A DNA stretch of 64,000 bases from Neofusicoccum parvum (Eukaryota; Ascomycota; Dothideomycetes; Botryosphaeriales; Botryosphaeriaceae), in contig CP087216.1 in the NCBI GenBank assembly GCA_020912385.1, forward strand, positions 558,001 to 622,000. The letters are read 5' to 3'. Numbering within the stretch: the stretch's first letter is position 1; each line of letters begins with the position of its first letter. Shown here in pieces: positions 1 through 12,250 of the stretch. The position numbers and the translations under genes are program-made. The notes under the pieces are model-generated. The model was not told the origin of the DNA and ran no database searches. It saw only the letters and a program-made list of their open reading frames with translations.

Positions 1-63
1 TTACATGGGTCTGCCACGGCGCGCCCCTCAGCCAGCCGTTGCGATGCTGATGCTGTCTCGCAG

Positions 64-1955
64 GAATGGAAGAATCAGTTGCGGTCGTCACTGCATCCAG
101 CGCTCTTCGCCGGCGTGCTCGCCGGGGTGTCCGCCATCTCGGGTATTTGCAGCACGCCTCTGGCGCTAAGGGCTGAGCTGCTCATCGCTGCACCTAAAAT
201 CACGCAAGCCGCCCTCGCCGCGTCGACCGATTACTTCACCTGGCGTCTGGCCGAGCGTGCCTTCGGGCCCCGGAGCAGCGCCGCATGGGCGAGCGTATGG
301 TGACACAGCCCACAGGCGATCAATCACTTCGGCTGATCCTTCTCCCAGCTTGCATTGACGACATGCAGTCCCTGGCAGTGGTTCTGCTCCACGCGCACGC
401 TGTCAAACTGCCTGGAGACGACGCTGACGGCCGCCGCGCTGGCCGGGTGGCCGTGGCCGCGCGCTCAGGGTAGGAAGCCGCAGGCTGTTGCACAGCGTCC
501 CGCCTCCGCTCCATTAGGGGAGATCTCCCAGTAAGCCGCTGGCCTGGTTGCTCTTTTGGGCCGGCAACGAGGAGCGTCTGACGTTTGCCGGTGCTTAGTC
601 TGAAACTTTCGCTGCTTGCCGCAGCACTTGCCTGTGTCTTGCGGCCCACAAACGGTCTCATCTGGATATCCATATCCGCGCCCACGCTGTGGCAAGCTTC
701 GACGCGTGAGCGCCTTGCATTGCTCAAGTGGGCCGTGCTCTGCGGGTGAGTGTGCCAGCAGACCCTCCAGGCTGGTCGGCCTGCCGTGGATGCGACCTCA
801 CAATTTCAAACCGTACGCGAGTCGTCGCTGATGCACAAGGGTCCGTCCTCTAGCAATGGCGTCCTCACGCTATCCATCCTCGCCGATCGATCTTACTACG
901 GCGTGTGGACGTTCCCGCCACTTCGCTTCGTTCACTTCAATATTGCCAAGTCGCTTGCCGTGTTCTACGGAACGAACAGGGCTGACTACTACCTCACCGA
1001 GGGCCTGCCACTGCTCCTCACCACGGCTCTGCCGTTCGCTGCTTATGGCACCTGGGCGGCCCTCCGCGGAAATGGCACGCCAACTCCCGTGCTGGCACAC
1101 CTCGCACTGACATGCCTTACTATGGTAGGAGCCTTGAGCCTCATCTCCCACAAAGAGGTCCGCTTCATCTATCCCCTGCTCCCTATGCTCCATGTTCTGG
1201 CTGCGCAACCTGTCTCGACGCTTTTTCACCCCCTCACATCAAGGAAGAAAGCAGCCCTCGCACTTCTACTGGCCATCAACGTCCTTGTGGCAGGCTACGC
1301 TTCCCAAGTTCACCAGCGGGGCGTCATCGATGTTTTGCACATGCTTCGGCACCAGCATGAGAGCCAAGCCGTGAAGCAGTCAGACGCCAAGTCTGGGGAG
1401 TCTAACGAGACGACTGTTGGGTTTCTCATGCCCTGTCACAGCACGCCCTGGCGCTCGCATTTCGTTCACCCCGAAATCAAGGCCTGGGCTCTGACGTGCG
1501 AGCCACCCATCGACGTGCCGTTGGACCGACGTGCCAGCTACCTTGACGAGGCAGACGAGTTCTACCTCGATCCTGGCCCTGTCGCGTGGTTGACCCGTCA
1601 TATGGAAAGCGTCGGCACCATCCGAGGCAAGGAACATGTCAGCAAAGACAAGGTTGGGCATAATACGGGGGGGCCGGAGCCCAAAAGACCGTGGCCCAAA
1701 TACCTCGTTTTCTTCCAGCAATTGGAAGGCACGCTCAACGAACTCCTGCAGGGTACGAGGTACAGCGAGTTTTGGCGCGGGTTCAACAGCCACTTCCACG
1801 ATGATTGGCGCCGAAAGGGCGATGTGGTCGTTTGGTGCTTAGACGATGATGCTGCTGACGGCGCCCACAGCCGTGTTGAGCAGGCAGGGAATCCTGGTGG
1901 CAAGCGAATAAGCTCTGGACAATTCGCCATGGAGAATCTGCATAGGGGTCTGTGA
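64..1955 (+). CDS. GPI10: GPI mannosyltransferase 3 (GPI10/PIG-B), 5' partial
   Basis: This ER-membrane GT22 family enzyme adds the third mannose to the GPI-anchor precursor. Exons 64-294, 349-530, 599-745 and 854-1955 join in frame (about 553 visible residues). The first exon opens after a cag acceptor with [15 protein letters not shown], the usual GPI10 N-terminal region, so the start codon lies left of the window. Further family signatures are [50 protein letters not shown] and the GT22 HKEVRF motif. The C-terminus has the typical FWRGFN and [14 protein letters not shown] segments before the stop. Hydrophobic segments run throughout the first two thirds, as expected for a multipass mannosyltransferase. 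It converges on the DUF3984-like gene downstream. The identification is strong; only the exact exon ends are by eye. Confidence 0.93.
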
Positions 1956-3319
1956 TAGCATTTCTTCCTTTTTCGTATCGACCTGCTGTGGCTCAAAAGT
2001 AGAGTTGGGTAGCAGAGACTGTTTCGGAATCCATCCATGCATCTCGTAGTAGCGCTCTGATCCAATTGCATATCAAGATGTTACTGCACAAGAGAGCTCG
2101 TAGACAGCTACGCAAGCCTCATCCGCACACAACCCTGCGACCCGGACCTACCTCCTTTCCCTCCCTCTCTGTGATCACACCTTCTCATTCAGAATCTCCG
2201 ATGAACATATTTGTTTTTCGCTTTCTTCCCGTGGAGGCGTCGGCTAAAGAGCTTACGCAGGCCACCACCAGCGGCTTACTGATCACATTCCGGTATCTCC
2301 GGGATGAAGTTAGAAGCAACGAAGCCATCGCGCTTTTCCCGCTCCCTCCCTCCTGTTCTCAAATCTAATTTCCGCGACCAAACATCATCATCCCATAAGC
2401 GACCCGCCTCCGACGTCCGCCCCGCCCCGCTGTTTTCTCAATCTCCGTCATCGGGCCTACGCCCGCTGAGGTACTCGATGAGAAACCAAGCGACGGACGG
2501 GCCATCTTACCAATCCGAGAAACCCATCACCACCATCACATCTTCCTAGCGCATCCGAGCCAACGAGGATATGTTGTAGATCAAGGAAAGATGAACACAC
2601 AATCACATTCGCGATATGGATTGATAATACTTAGCACTGCGGCTACTTCGGAAACCTCGGCCAGAACCCGCTGGGCGCCTCATTTCTTTGCTTTTTCCCA
2701 CCCTTTCTGCCTCCCTATTGTCTAAAACTAGCTCGATGCCTCGCCTTGCATTCCCGCTCCGGGTGGCGCTTTTTGGGCGCGTGTGTGTCTTAGACAAGAC
2801 CCTGTTTTTTGCGCTCTTTTTTTTTTTTGGTTGTCTCGTCCTCGAGGCACGGCGGACCCCGTTCCCGAGTACAGTCACCCAGGGTTGGGGCGTCCCGTCA
2901 AGCATGGCTCGCTGACAACGCATGCGCTGCAAGCCAAAAAAGAGCCCGGGCCGCCTCAGCGGAGAAAAAAGCAAAATGCCCCTACAGGACTGATCATCCA
3001 CACTAGGAAGCATCGCCAATCGTCTTTCGTTTCTTCTTCCTTTACTTCCTTTCTTTCTCCGGAGCGATCGGAATGCTCAGAAAAGCAATACCCGCATGGA
3101 GACGGCTCCACTCAACAGCTTCGATTGAGAGATTTCAGTAATTATTTTTTCTTCTTTTGGTAATCTGAAGTTTGTTGAACCAGATGCGCTGGACTCCTCC
3201 CGTCCATCCGTTTGAACCCTGCCTTCCGTATAATCCTCGTAACGTCGTTACGTCAAGTTTTCTTATAGTGATGTATGTTGTGAATCAACAGAGCGGAAAA
3301 AGCGAAAATGCAGTCACGG
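1956..3319. other. intergenic, convergent 3' ends
   Basis: This gap lies between the ends of GPI10 (+) and the DUF3984-like gene (-). It is mixed-composition DNA with T-rich and CT-rich tracts and a T10 run near 2815. I see no supportable gene, RNA or repeat in it. Confidence 0.6.
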
Positions 3320-4573
3320 TCACAGTAAGACCTTTGACGCCACACTCAGCAACCACGCGGCATCCTGCCAGCCACCCTCGCCCTCACCTTGCCCGGGCAG
3401 CGGCAGCTCCTTCTTCTCCTTTGCCGCGCTGCTGGCAGCCTGGATGCGCGCCCGCTCGTCGCGCCTGCGCTGGAGCTCCTCCTCGCGCCGTCTCTTCACC
3501 TCCTCGCCCTGCTCCTCCTGCTCCGTGACGTGCTCGTCCTCCTCGTCCGTCTCCTCGCCGTCCTCCTCGACGCTGAACAGCGTCCAGCCGATCAGCCGGT
3601 CCATCCAGTTCCCCAGCCCGAAGCCGCGTTCGCGGGCGAGCCGCGCGACCTCCTCCTCGTCGCCCACGCCCTCCTCGTCCGACTCGACGAAGTCGGGCTC
3701 GAGCGGGATGTCCGACGGGTGCAGCTCGCCGAAATACTCGTCGTCGCCCTCGACGGCGTAGGCAGCGGCGCCAGGGGCGCGGGCGGCGTCCTTGGCGGTG
3801 AGGCCGGTCAGGCCGCGCAGCTCGACCCTGCTGCCGACCCTGCTGCCGCGACGGCTGTTGAAGGCGCTGCCGACGCGGCTGCCGCCGCGGCTCTTGGGCG
3901 TGACGGGACTGTACTCGTCGTCGGCGAAGAAGGTGCTGTGGCTGCGCGACGGGTGGCCGGCCGACCCGCGGTTGCCGTCGTCCGAGTCGGAGCCGCCGTC
4001 TTCCTGCTGGCGCACCAGCGACGTGCTGCTCTCGCGCCGCGTCAGCCACGACTGCCCCTTGGACTCGCGCGTCTCGGACGCGATCGCCAGCCCCGCCCGG
4101 TACAGCCAGTCCGACGACGCCTCGCGCGTGTGGTGCGGCTTCGGCGTCGTGACCTTGCGGCCCGTGTTGCTGATGTTGATGGAGCCGGGCGCGGTGTGCT
4201 TGCGGTGGTGGTGCCGCGGGCCGCCCGGGAGGTGCTCGCCGTGCAGGGCGGCGTCGCTCTTGGACTTGCTGAAGCCGCTGTCCGGGCTGAGCGGGGTGGT
4301 GAAGTAGCTGTCGTGCACGTAGTGGACGTGGCCGCCGTTGCGGTGCCGCGACGGGCTGCGGCTGAGGATGCCGGGCGTGGTCGGGGCGGTCTTGGGCTGG
4401 ATGTAGGAGCTGTGGGGGCTGCGGGGGCGGGCGTCGGTGGATGCCTGTTCCTGGGCGAACTGCGAGCTCAGTGGAGCCAGGGAAAGCTGCTGGATGTTGG
4501 GGTGCGAGCGGCGCGACGGGCGGGTGGGCGTGCGGGCGCCCGAGCGCGGCTGGTCTGTCGTGGACTGGGCCAT
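3320..4573 (-). CDS. uncharacterised fungal protein, DUF3984-like
   Basis: A single exon encodes 417 residues. The start at 4573 (MAQSTTDQPRSG) is preferred over the longer open frame to 4702, because the upstream codons read as leader. The protein is low-complexity and Ser/Arg/His-rich in its N-terminal half. It has a conserved-looking core SDWLYRAGLAIASETRESKG followed by SWLTRRESSTSLV, then repeated GSRVGS-type motifs and an acidic Glu/Asp-rich region. The C-terminal part has FGLGNWMDRLIGWTLF, a charged coiled-coil-like stretch (EEVKRRREEELQRRRDERAR) and a hydrophobic end, WQDAAWLLSVASKVLL. The core and C-terminus match my memory of the functionally uncharacterised fungal DUF3984 family. 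No function can be assigned. It is divergent from SIW14. Confidence 0.75.
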   Translation of the reverse strand: MAQSTTDQPRSGARTPTRPSRRSHPNIQQLSLAPLSSQFAQEQASTDARPRSPHSSYIQPKTAPTTPGILSRSPSRHRNGGHVHYVHDSYFTTPLSPDSGFSKSKSDAALHGEHLPGGPRHHHRKHTAPGSINISNTGRKVTTPKPHHTREASSDWLYRAGLAIASETRESKGQSWLTRRESSTSLVRQQEDGGSDSDDGNRGSAGHPSRSHSTFFADDEYSPVTPKSRGGSRVGSAFNSRRGSRVGSRVELRGLTGLTAKDAARAPGAAAYAVEGDDEYFGELHPSDIPLEPDFVESDEEGVGDEEEVARLARERGFGLGNWMDRLIGWTLFSVEEDGEETDEEDEHVTEQEEQGEEVKRRREEELQRRRDERARIQAASSAAKEKKELPLPGQGEGEGGWQDAAWLLSVASKVLL

Positions 4574-5657
4574 GATGGATCTAGATGGGCATTGAATGCG
4601 CGGCGGGGACGGCGGCGGGTGCAGCTGCAGTTTGTACTCGCCGCTGCTGCAGGGTGTTGCGCAGGTCGAACGACGCTCACGATATCTGCTAGCGCGCCGC
4701 AAGCAGCAAGGCGGATTGCGGAGATGCCCGGGGCGTCTGCGTCGATCGGGGCGTGCACGTGAAAGCGCCGGCGGTCAATCAGGGAACGCGCCGGCAGGGA
4801 CGGGCGCGGACGGGCGCAGACGGCCTCGCTCGGCGTTAGGCCAGCGCGCGCCGTCATCATAACTCCACTCATTAGCCGCGTCCTGCTTTGCTGGCGTGTG
4901 CCGCAAACCAGGCTGCCAGGGATGCGGCCAAAATGTTCGTCTGTGACGCTGCAGGTGCCATCTAGATGAGGAAGCCCACGATGCCGGTCCGCAGAGGCGC
5001 GCCTCGCAGTCTGGCCACCATCTCTTAACTGCGGCATGCGCCCGGCCTCGTCAGCGCCGTGGAAGCCTCCCGAACTGGCCCAGGGCGCTGCGGATCGGCC
5101 AAGGCGGCGCCAGCGACCCGGGCTCTTTGACCACGCCGCCCGTGGTACGCTTGCCCGACTCCAGCTCTCACCACCTTTTTTTAACGACAGCCCACCGCAC
5201 AACCCCGGCTGACCCACGTACTACTTCCACTGACTCCCGCCTTGTTTTCCCTCCCCCAGCGTTTCTTCAGCCCGCCGCAGCCTCGCGACCAGCACCCCAG
5301 ACCCACCGTTTGCTCGCAGCCAACACACACACCATGGCTCTCTTCACCGCGTCCCAGCCCTGCCCCAATTCGCAGCTGAGGTGACCGCACGGCCGCCACG
5401 AGACGCACACCTCACACTCTCGACCGCTGTCCCCGCCGATCCGCGCACCCAGATATCAAATATCCCACGAGCACGTCCCCAGGCGCACTCAAAGGCAGAA
5501 CGCCCTCCACACCCGTCGAGTTTCAACACCGAAACGCCGAGACTTGACGCGAACGCGAGCACGCCCTCACGCGACTTCGCCGGCACAGATATATCCTGTC
5601 CGGACCGGTCGCCACCTGTCTGACTCGGCGCGCCCTCATTCCAACTCCAGAGCCGCC
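4574..5657. promoter_or_regulatory. divergent promoter region, DUF3984-like / SIW14
   Basis: About 1.1 kb separates two divergently transcribed genes, so both promoters must lie here. The SIW14 side (5160-5330) is pyrimidine-rich with CCCGCC- and CACC-type stretches, typical of filamentous-fungal leaders. I saw no clear TATA box. Confidence 0.45.
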
Positions 5658-6713
5658 ATGTACAACATCGTAGTCGATCCCGGCAAACTGCCCCGCGCCG
5701 ACACGCTCGTCGACGGCACCGACATGGCGCCCATAGTCAGGGGGTGGGTTCAGCCTGGTGCGAAGGGATCAATATCGCAGCTTTCGCAGGAGACGAAGGG
5801 GACGGAGGAGAAGGACGTTGCACTGATCGACAACGAGGAGTCGGTCCATGCTGACGCAGGTAATTGCTCCGTGCTTGATTGTGGCGCGCACGCCCTGACT
5901 CCCATACTCTTGCAGTTACCATTGTCAGCTCGTCGGCGACGACGGCAAGCTCGACTGCTCTGTCGTCGAGGCGTTCAAGCTTCGAGGACAGGGCTCCGGC
6001 GCGCCTCACGCGCTTCACGCCGCCGGAAAACTTCGGAACGGTGGTTGATGGCAAGATATTCCGCAGCAGCTTTCCTCAGGAAGAGAACTTCAGCTACCTG
6101 AAGGCACTGAAACTGAAGAGCATCCTGTAAGCATGCTGTCCTGATTTGGATCCATGTGCGCAACGTGGGCGAAACGGAACTACCTTCTGATGCGTTGTCC
6201 AGCACTCTCGTCAAGGAAGACACTCCCGAACCCTACGCCAGGTTCATCGCCGAGAATGGCATCCGCCACTACCGCGTTCACATTCCAGCGAACAAGGGCA
6301 GCGTGTGCATCTCGACAGAAGCGATGGTGCAGGCTCTCATGGTTGTTTTGGACCGGAGCAATTATCCTCTGCTTATCCACTGCAACAAGGGAAAAGTAAG
6401 CATGCCCCCCTCCTTTGACCTTTCCCTTCTGGGGAAAGTCTCCACAACAAAACGTGTGCTAACAGACGCACAGCATCGCACTGGCTGTGTCGTTGCTTGT
6501 CTCGGCAAGGTTCTCGGCAGGAATCTGAGCCAGATTAAAGAAGATTACCACACCTACGCGGGAATCAAGGCCCGTGCCCTGGACGAGCAGTTCATGGAGG
6601 CGTTCGATGAGCGTTCGGTGCTGTGGATGGCCAGATTCCAGGGCTGGGTTCCAGACGACGAGCCGCGCTCGCCGCTGTCCTCACGCACGCAGTCACCGCG
6701 CCAGGCTGCATAG
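5658..6713 (+). CDS. SIW14: SIW14-type dual-specificity phosphatase (PFA-DSP)
   Basis: This is an atypical tyrosine/dual-specificity phosphatase of the Siw14/Oca family. In yeast, Siw14 hydrolyses the 5-beta phosphate of inositol pyrophosphates. Exons 5658-5859, 5916-6126, 6203-6395 and 6474-6713 join to 281 residues. The start sits in the context GCCGCCATG. After a Ser/Thr-rich leader come FTPPENFGTVVDGKIFRSSFP (the family entry motif), then IPANKG, and the P-loop HCNKGKHRTGC at about residues 197-207, with catalytic Cys198 and Arg204. The third intron splits the P-loop between the K and H codons and contains a CTAAC branch site. All catalytic residues are present, so the enzyme looks active. 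The C-terminal tail is Ser/Pro-rich. Confidence 0.92.
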
Positions 6714-9700
6714 CACATCACACACCGCGCACCCGCATAAGCCCACGTGTTACGGACCGAATTCTCAACCACCACGAACCAGCCACCCTCAATCAACCGA
6801 CCACCGTAACTCCTTGTAATATTGTCATCATCGAAGATCATCCGGCGTTTGCTCAAAGAGCGGAAGCGGCGGCTTCTGTGCTTTTCTTTGTCACCTTCAC
6901 TCCTGCGCATTTTGCATCACATCAGATGCAGTAGCCCTCCGAGCCCGAACATGGGACTCCGGCGTGGAACACCCTATAGAAAAGGGCCACGGGCTACACT
7001 TCAGGCGTCTTACAGCACTGGTCCTTGGAGAGGACCCGGTTTTTTCCTTTGTTGACGGGTCTGGCGTTCCTGCACATGATTTTCAGCTCGACACCCCGGC
7101 ATCAGTCCCCAGCAGCATTGCAGTGCGATTGGATTGGCTTGCGTTTCATTGTCTTTCTTCGGTTGTATTATTTCTCGGGTTTGCATTTGCATTCGCAACA
7201 AGAGACATACCAGAAAAAGAAAAAGCATTGGCGGTTTTTTTGCATAGAAACGGGGAGAGAGCCCAAACAGTGGCTCTCTCGGTGGCATTTTGGGTACACA
7301 ACTGGGAATAGGTTTTTTGTGGCATTTTTTTATCGACTGTCTTTTTCGGATATTTCATTTTGCAATATCCTTCATCAGCATCGGCCCCCGTTGGGAGGCA
7401 CGCACACAGAGATGGGAGAATGGTCAAGAGAGGATAAAACATCCGCTCTTGCCGCTGCTTACGGCAGCCAGAAGGGGGGAATGGGAGGGGGGGCTAGGGC
7501 TAAAGCGCTCAGGAGCACTAGCACTACTACCGCCATTCACTCTACTTCTTCTCTCATCTCACAGCAAACAAACAACGAAGAGAACACCGTTTCATCTCTC
7601 GTAAGGAGAAATTTCTGTGCCAGGAAAACAAAATCTGCAGTGCGATCGATCTACCGTGCATGCAACGTGACCGCAAGGCCAACGACCCAAGGCGCGTCGC
7701 CGCCGGGGGCTTCTTCGCCGCTCGTCCACCTAAGGGACCGGGGGTTCCAGAATCCGCCGATCTCCCCCATGCAGCCCCCCGAGGTAGATGCGGGGATGGG
7801 GGGGCTGGGGATCGAGGGGACAGGAGGAATGGTATGAAGGCGAGGAGGGTGGAGCCAAGGCGGTGCTACGGTATCACCGCGGGGGAGCGCGGCGCTCATG
7901 CTGCATCGTCACCACCCTCTCTCGCTCCATCTATCTCTCCCCCGCGAAGGGGGTGTTCGCCAGAGCAGCAACATCGGCGGCGGTCGCGCCCGCACGTGGT
8001 GCGCAGCAAGCAAGCAGGCAAGCGAAAAGGCGCGGAGCGGTGATCGGAGCCAGGGCACTCGGCGCGGAGCCCACATGGGGCTCCCCTGGGTCGCCTCCGC
8101 AGCAGACGGCATGTTAGGGGGGGTGCGCGCGCGCGTTTCTGCGCGGGAGCAAGGGGGGCCCGCGAGCAGGCGAGTCTGCACGCGATGGCGAGAGGAACCG
8201 GCGCGAGCGTGCAGGATGGGAAGGACCCTGGCCCGGAAGATGCGCAGGGTGGCGGTGCTGGGGCTAATGCGGGCGGTTCTGGTTCTGGGATGGGGCGGGA
8301 AAGGGGAGGGGGGCTTTTTTTAGTCTGTCGTCGTGCATGCGTACGGAGGTTTTTCTTTCTGGCTTCATGGCTTCTGGGGGGTTGGGGGCAACGGCGGGCT
8401 GCGGAGAGGAGGGTGTGTGAGCGGTTGGGCGGGTGATTCGAGACGAGGCGAGGGGAAGGGAAGGGAGACGGACGGTGGCGTTGGGGGCCGTACGGTGGGT
8501 AGTTTGGCAGCTCTGCAGTAGTCGAGTAGCGCGGGCCTTGGCGAAACGGGCGTTTCTTCAGCAGTCTGGCCCTCGCTGTCTGTTTGCGGGTGTTCTGGAC
8601 CTGCTGCTGGCCTGACTGATTGACTCGTGGGACTGCCTGGCTGCTGTGCGGTGGACAGTTGCCTGCATGACACAGGCGGCCAGCGCAGCACATTCTTCCT
8701 GCGCAGGTACTGCGGCATCTTGGGAAACATGCCGGCCGGTACATGCGTGGCGTTTTGGGGTGTGCAGCCGCTGACGAGGAAGGAGGCGCCTCGGGCGTTT
8801 GGCGTGAAGATTACACCCTCCGTCGTACGACGACCGGCCTCGCGGCGCGCTCCGAGTGCTGCTGCCCTCAGCTCTCGGAGATCTGTCGATGCTGCTGACC
8901 TCGGACTTAGCAGGCGTTGGTGGTGGCTGCGTCGAGCGTTGGCAAGGCCACCACCGGCAGCCGCGGAAGCGGAGAATGGTGGCGACGATGGCGGGCACGA
9001 CGGGCACGGCGGGCGCTTGGTGGTTGCTTGCTGGCCCGCAGCTGCTGTCCCGCAATGGCGTCCTCGTCCGCCTCCGATGACGGACTGCGGGCCGTGGACT
9101 GAGCCAGAGACGTGCTGAGCAGCGCTAGGTACCTGACCTGCTCGAAACGAAACGGCATCGGTCCCAGCTGCTGCTCTTCTTCCCCGCCATGCGGTACGCC
9201 AGGCAGGCATTGGACGACACGCGCTCCGTGGATCGACAGACACCTGGAGCGCGAGATAGAGGCCGAGTGGCACCACCTCGCGCGTGTGAAGAAAGAACGG
9301 CCAGACGGGTAAAGCGACACGGCGAAAAGGCGTCATGGGGACCGTCTTGCGCAATCTGGCGGCACCCTTGCCGTTGATCTTATCTCTCCCGCCGGCTCAA
9401 CTATTGGACGGATAGAACGACTGCCGTCGACCCGAATTGACGGCCACAGCACGGCATCCACACCATCACATCCGCACAGCGACCTCGTATGCAGCCCGGT
9501 CGGCCTGTCACCCGGACGCAAGATCGACATGCATGCCGTATCAAGATCCCGCGGACCCTTTCCAGCCGTCGTGCAAACCGAGGCGTCAAGAGAGCCAGCT
9601 TGATCATCCATCCTCAACAAGCCTGCCCAAACCGTCTTCCTCTGCAGCCGACATCCTGCGGGTATGTCGTTGCCGCCGGAGCCCTCCCGCCGGCGACGAC

Positions 9701-10150
9701 TTTCGTCTGCCCGGACCCCTGGCTGACAGGGAACGCGGACGGCTGGTCAGTCATGCTAACATGTATACCGCGCCTTGGCATCCGCACTACACTGCACTGG
9801 TGCGAAACATGCCTAAACGGATCTGCTCGGATTGTGTCGGATGCCATTTGCAGGGACGAGCGCTTGGCCGTGACGCCCGGAGACGGTCCCAGAGCGCCGG
9901 CTGATGTTTCGAGGCCGCGCGGTTTTGTGTGGGTGGTTGTTTCGGATCTCTGTTATCTGGGGAAACGAGGTGGGGCTTGTGCATATGGCAAGCCTTGGAC
10001 TTTGGAGCCGAGGTGCTAATTACGCGTGCTGTGTTTGAGTGTGGCGACGGCTTCACCGTGGTGTTGTGGGGAAGCTCTGGCGTTGAAGGGGAGTGTGCCG
10101 CGTGCCTCGTCTTGCGTGTTCAGGGCACATCATCATTGTGCTCCAGATTG
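6714..10150. other. gene-poor GC-rich stretch, no confident gene
   Basis: This stretch follows SIW14. Its first part (to about 7.6 kb) is T-rich to neutral; 7.65-9.3 kb is strongly GC-rich. Several long overlapping open frames exist on both strands: 7025-7837 (+, no ATG at its 5' end), 7896-8744 (-) and 8365-9354 (-). None has a recognisable domain and their translations are rich in Arg, Pro and Ala, as GC bias produces. I cannot decide between non-coding transcript, orphan gene and plain intergenic DNA. Confidence 0.5.
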
Positions 10151-12250
10151 TGACAAGACTTTGACAGCAGTGTAAGTAGGTTCATTGGTTGCTAGTAGCA
10201 CCATCGGATGGATGCTTCAATTTTACACAGAGTGAACCGACTGAGTCTCTGCCCTTAGTTCTCACCCAGCTCGATTGCTCGAAAGGCATCAGCGGAACTT
10301 TTCAATATGATAATTCTATTTCAACGATAGTCATTACATTTCTAGACAAGTCTCCCACCACTCAGTGGCACACAGACGTGTCGTCTTGTCCGCCCCTTAT
10401 TCTGGTTTTCCATTGAACATGATCTTGACATCTTTTCGCTTTAGTAAATGAGGACCAGCACTGAGATCATCAATGCGTGAGTCCCAGCATGCTGATTATG
10501 GGCGGTCATGAAAGTCGCTGTTTAACTTTGCCGTGCACAAGGCATGCTACCGATGATAGCATGGGAGCTTTATATATGTAAAATTTATCTTAGGAACTGC
10601 ATCTCGTCCAGTCTTCCGATGGTAAATTCTGCAAAATGGATTTCGGAAGGGCAAGTAGATTTGTTGAAGGGCGATTGGTCTCGTATTAGAGCAATAGCTT
10701 CTTCTTCTCTTCTTCATTACCAACCGCGGTGATTGTATTCTTGCTAAGGACGACAGAAAGAGCAAACTGGTACTTGATATAGTAGTGATAATTAAAAGAA
10801 GCTCCAAATGAAACCAGAAACTATTGGGAAGAGAAAAAAATTCTCAAGGCAATATTGAGGCGAGCTCAACAGGTGGTAGCGGTGCTTTACAACACTTTAG
10901 AACCCACCACCAGCTAAAGAAAGCTGAATAAGGTCAACTTTAGCTATTTTAATTAACACCGAAAGCCGTACGTCCATTAAACTATATGTAGAATTGCGGA
11001 CGCCACAGAGAACGTGAAACGCATTTCACTGCCGGCTTATTATCACTTTCCCATAAGTGACGCGCCACCAACGGAGCACACAAAATAACACGCAACAAGA
11101 TCACGGAATTTACTGTATTTGTAGTCATCTTTATATACCATCATTTTATAGGCAAAACATCCCCCAAAAAAAAACCCCTCACGGATGGGTTAAGAAGTTA
11201 ATCTCGCCTGAGATAACTGTAAAGAACATAGAGCGGCAAAGCGAAACAAGCGAAGCAATGCAGTAAAATACGAAAATTAATAAATAAAGTAGAAGAGGGA
11301 AGAGAATGAAAGACTCAGGATCGTAGTATAGGTAAGATATAGTCTTGATTGCCTATTTTCTGATAGATGTTCGCACTGTAAGGAGAGGATTCAGTTCCGC
11401 CATACGACGCGTTTAATTAGTAGTGAACCTCGCTACTGTATGAATGGTGAGCTCAGTTAGATTGACTTGGTAGTATTTGATTTGTATTTTAGACATATCG
11501 ACCGGTTATGTGTCCGAGACACTAATGCCGTCGTGGGCGAAATGAAGTCCAGGAGGCAACTTATTTGAACCTTGGACGGTTGCATGATCATATTGTCGCA
11601 CGATATGGTATTTTAGCCTCCTCTGCATTATTATGCTCTCTGAGAGGGGAAAAATAACGCGCGGACTAGTCGTTTGGTCAGTAATATGTCCTGCCTTGCG
11701 CTACGAACCATTACCACTGAGCTGCCCCCGGTAGTACTTCCACCTTTCGCCCAATATTTAAACCTCTCACCTATACTTTCGTGATTGTTCAGTATGTGCG
11801 GCCAAGTCCTCCAGCTGAATTCTTATCAAGTGTTGACATGTGTCTGTACATTTATTGGACTGCCGACCCCGGACATCCGAACTCAATGAACAGCTCGAAA
11901 GCAATGGACATGTAAGAAAAATAACTTTAGAAAACGTCTGTGGCGTTTAGATTACTAGTTAAAACGCTGGATTAAGGTTGCGATCACCCGTTATGTTATA
12001 GTTGGGAAGGTCATGAAGGGCGGAGACAAAGCCGTTGGGATGAGCAACACCCGAAACACCTATCTGCTCTCTGGTTTGGTCAAGACTTGAGGATCGCTAG
12101 GAATTGCATAAAGCAGGTTCAAGATCTCAACAACTATGTGTCGTGGTCATTCCTCACTGATGGTTATTCTCCTGGATTCGGGCGACGTAAAACCTGAAGT
12201 ATACCACGTCATGATACGCACATTCAAAGCCGCTACCAGACTCTGGCGAT
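10150..12250. other. AT-richer island, possible degenerate repeat
   Basis: Base composition shifts here to clearly AT-richer than the flanks and no open frame exceeds about 90 codons. That is what an old, mutated transposon or RIP-affected segment would look like. I could not recognise any transposase, reverse transcriptase, terminal repeat or target-site duplication. A tRNA-like fragment lies inside, at 11688-11730 on the minus strand. Confidence 0.45.
11688..11730 (-). other. tRNA-like / pol III box fragment
   Basis: Read on the minus strand, this segment contains AGCTCAGTGGTAATGG, which matches a tRNA D-arm/A-box. It is followed almost immediately by GGTTCGTAGC, which partly resembles a B-box. 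The two boxes are only a few bases apart and no cloverleaf can be drawn, so this is not an intact tRNA gene. Confidence 0.35.

Noticed and set aside
3389..4762. 457-codon plus-strand open frame
   Set aside because: It is the antisense shadow of the DUF3984-like gene; the translation is Ala/Val/Leu/Arg-biased with no domain, while the minus strand shows coherent motifs.
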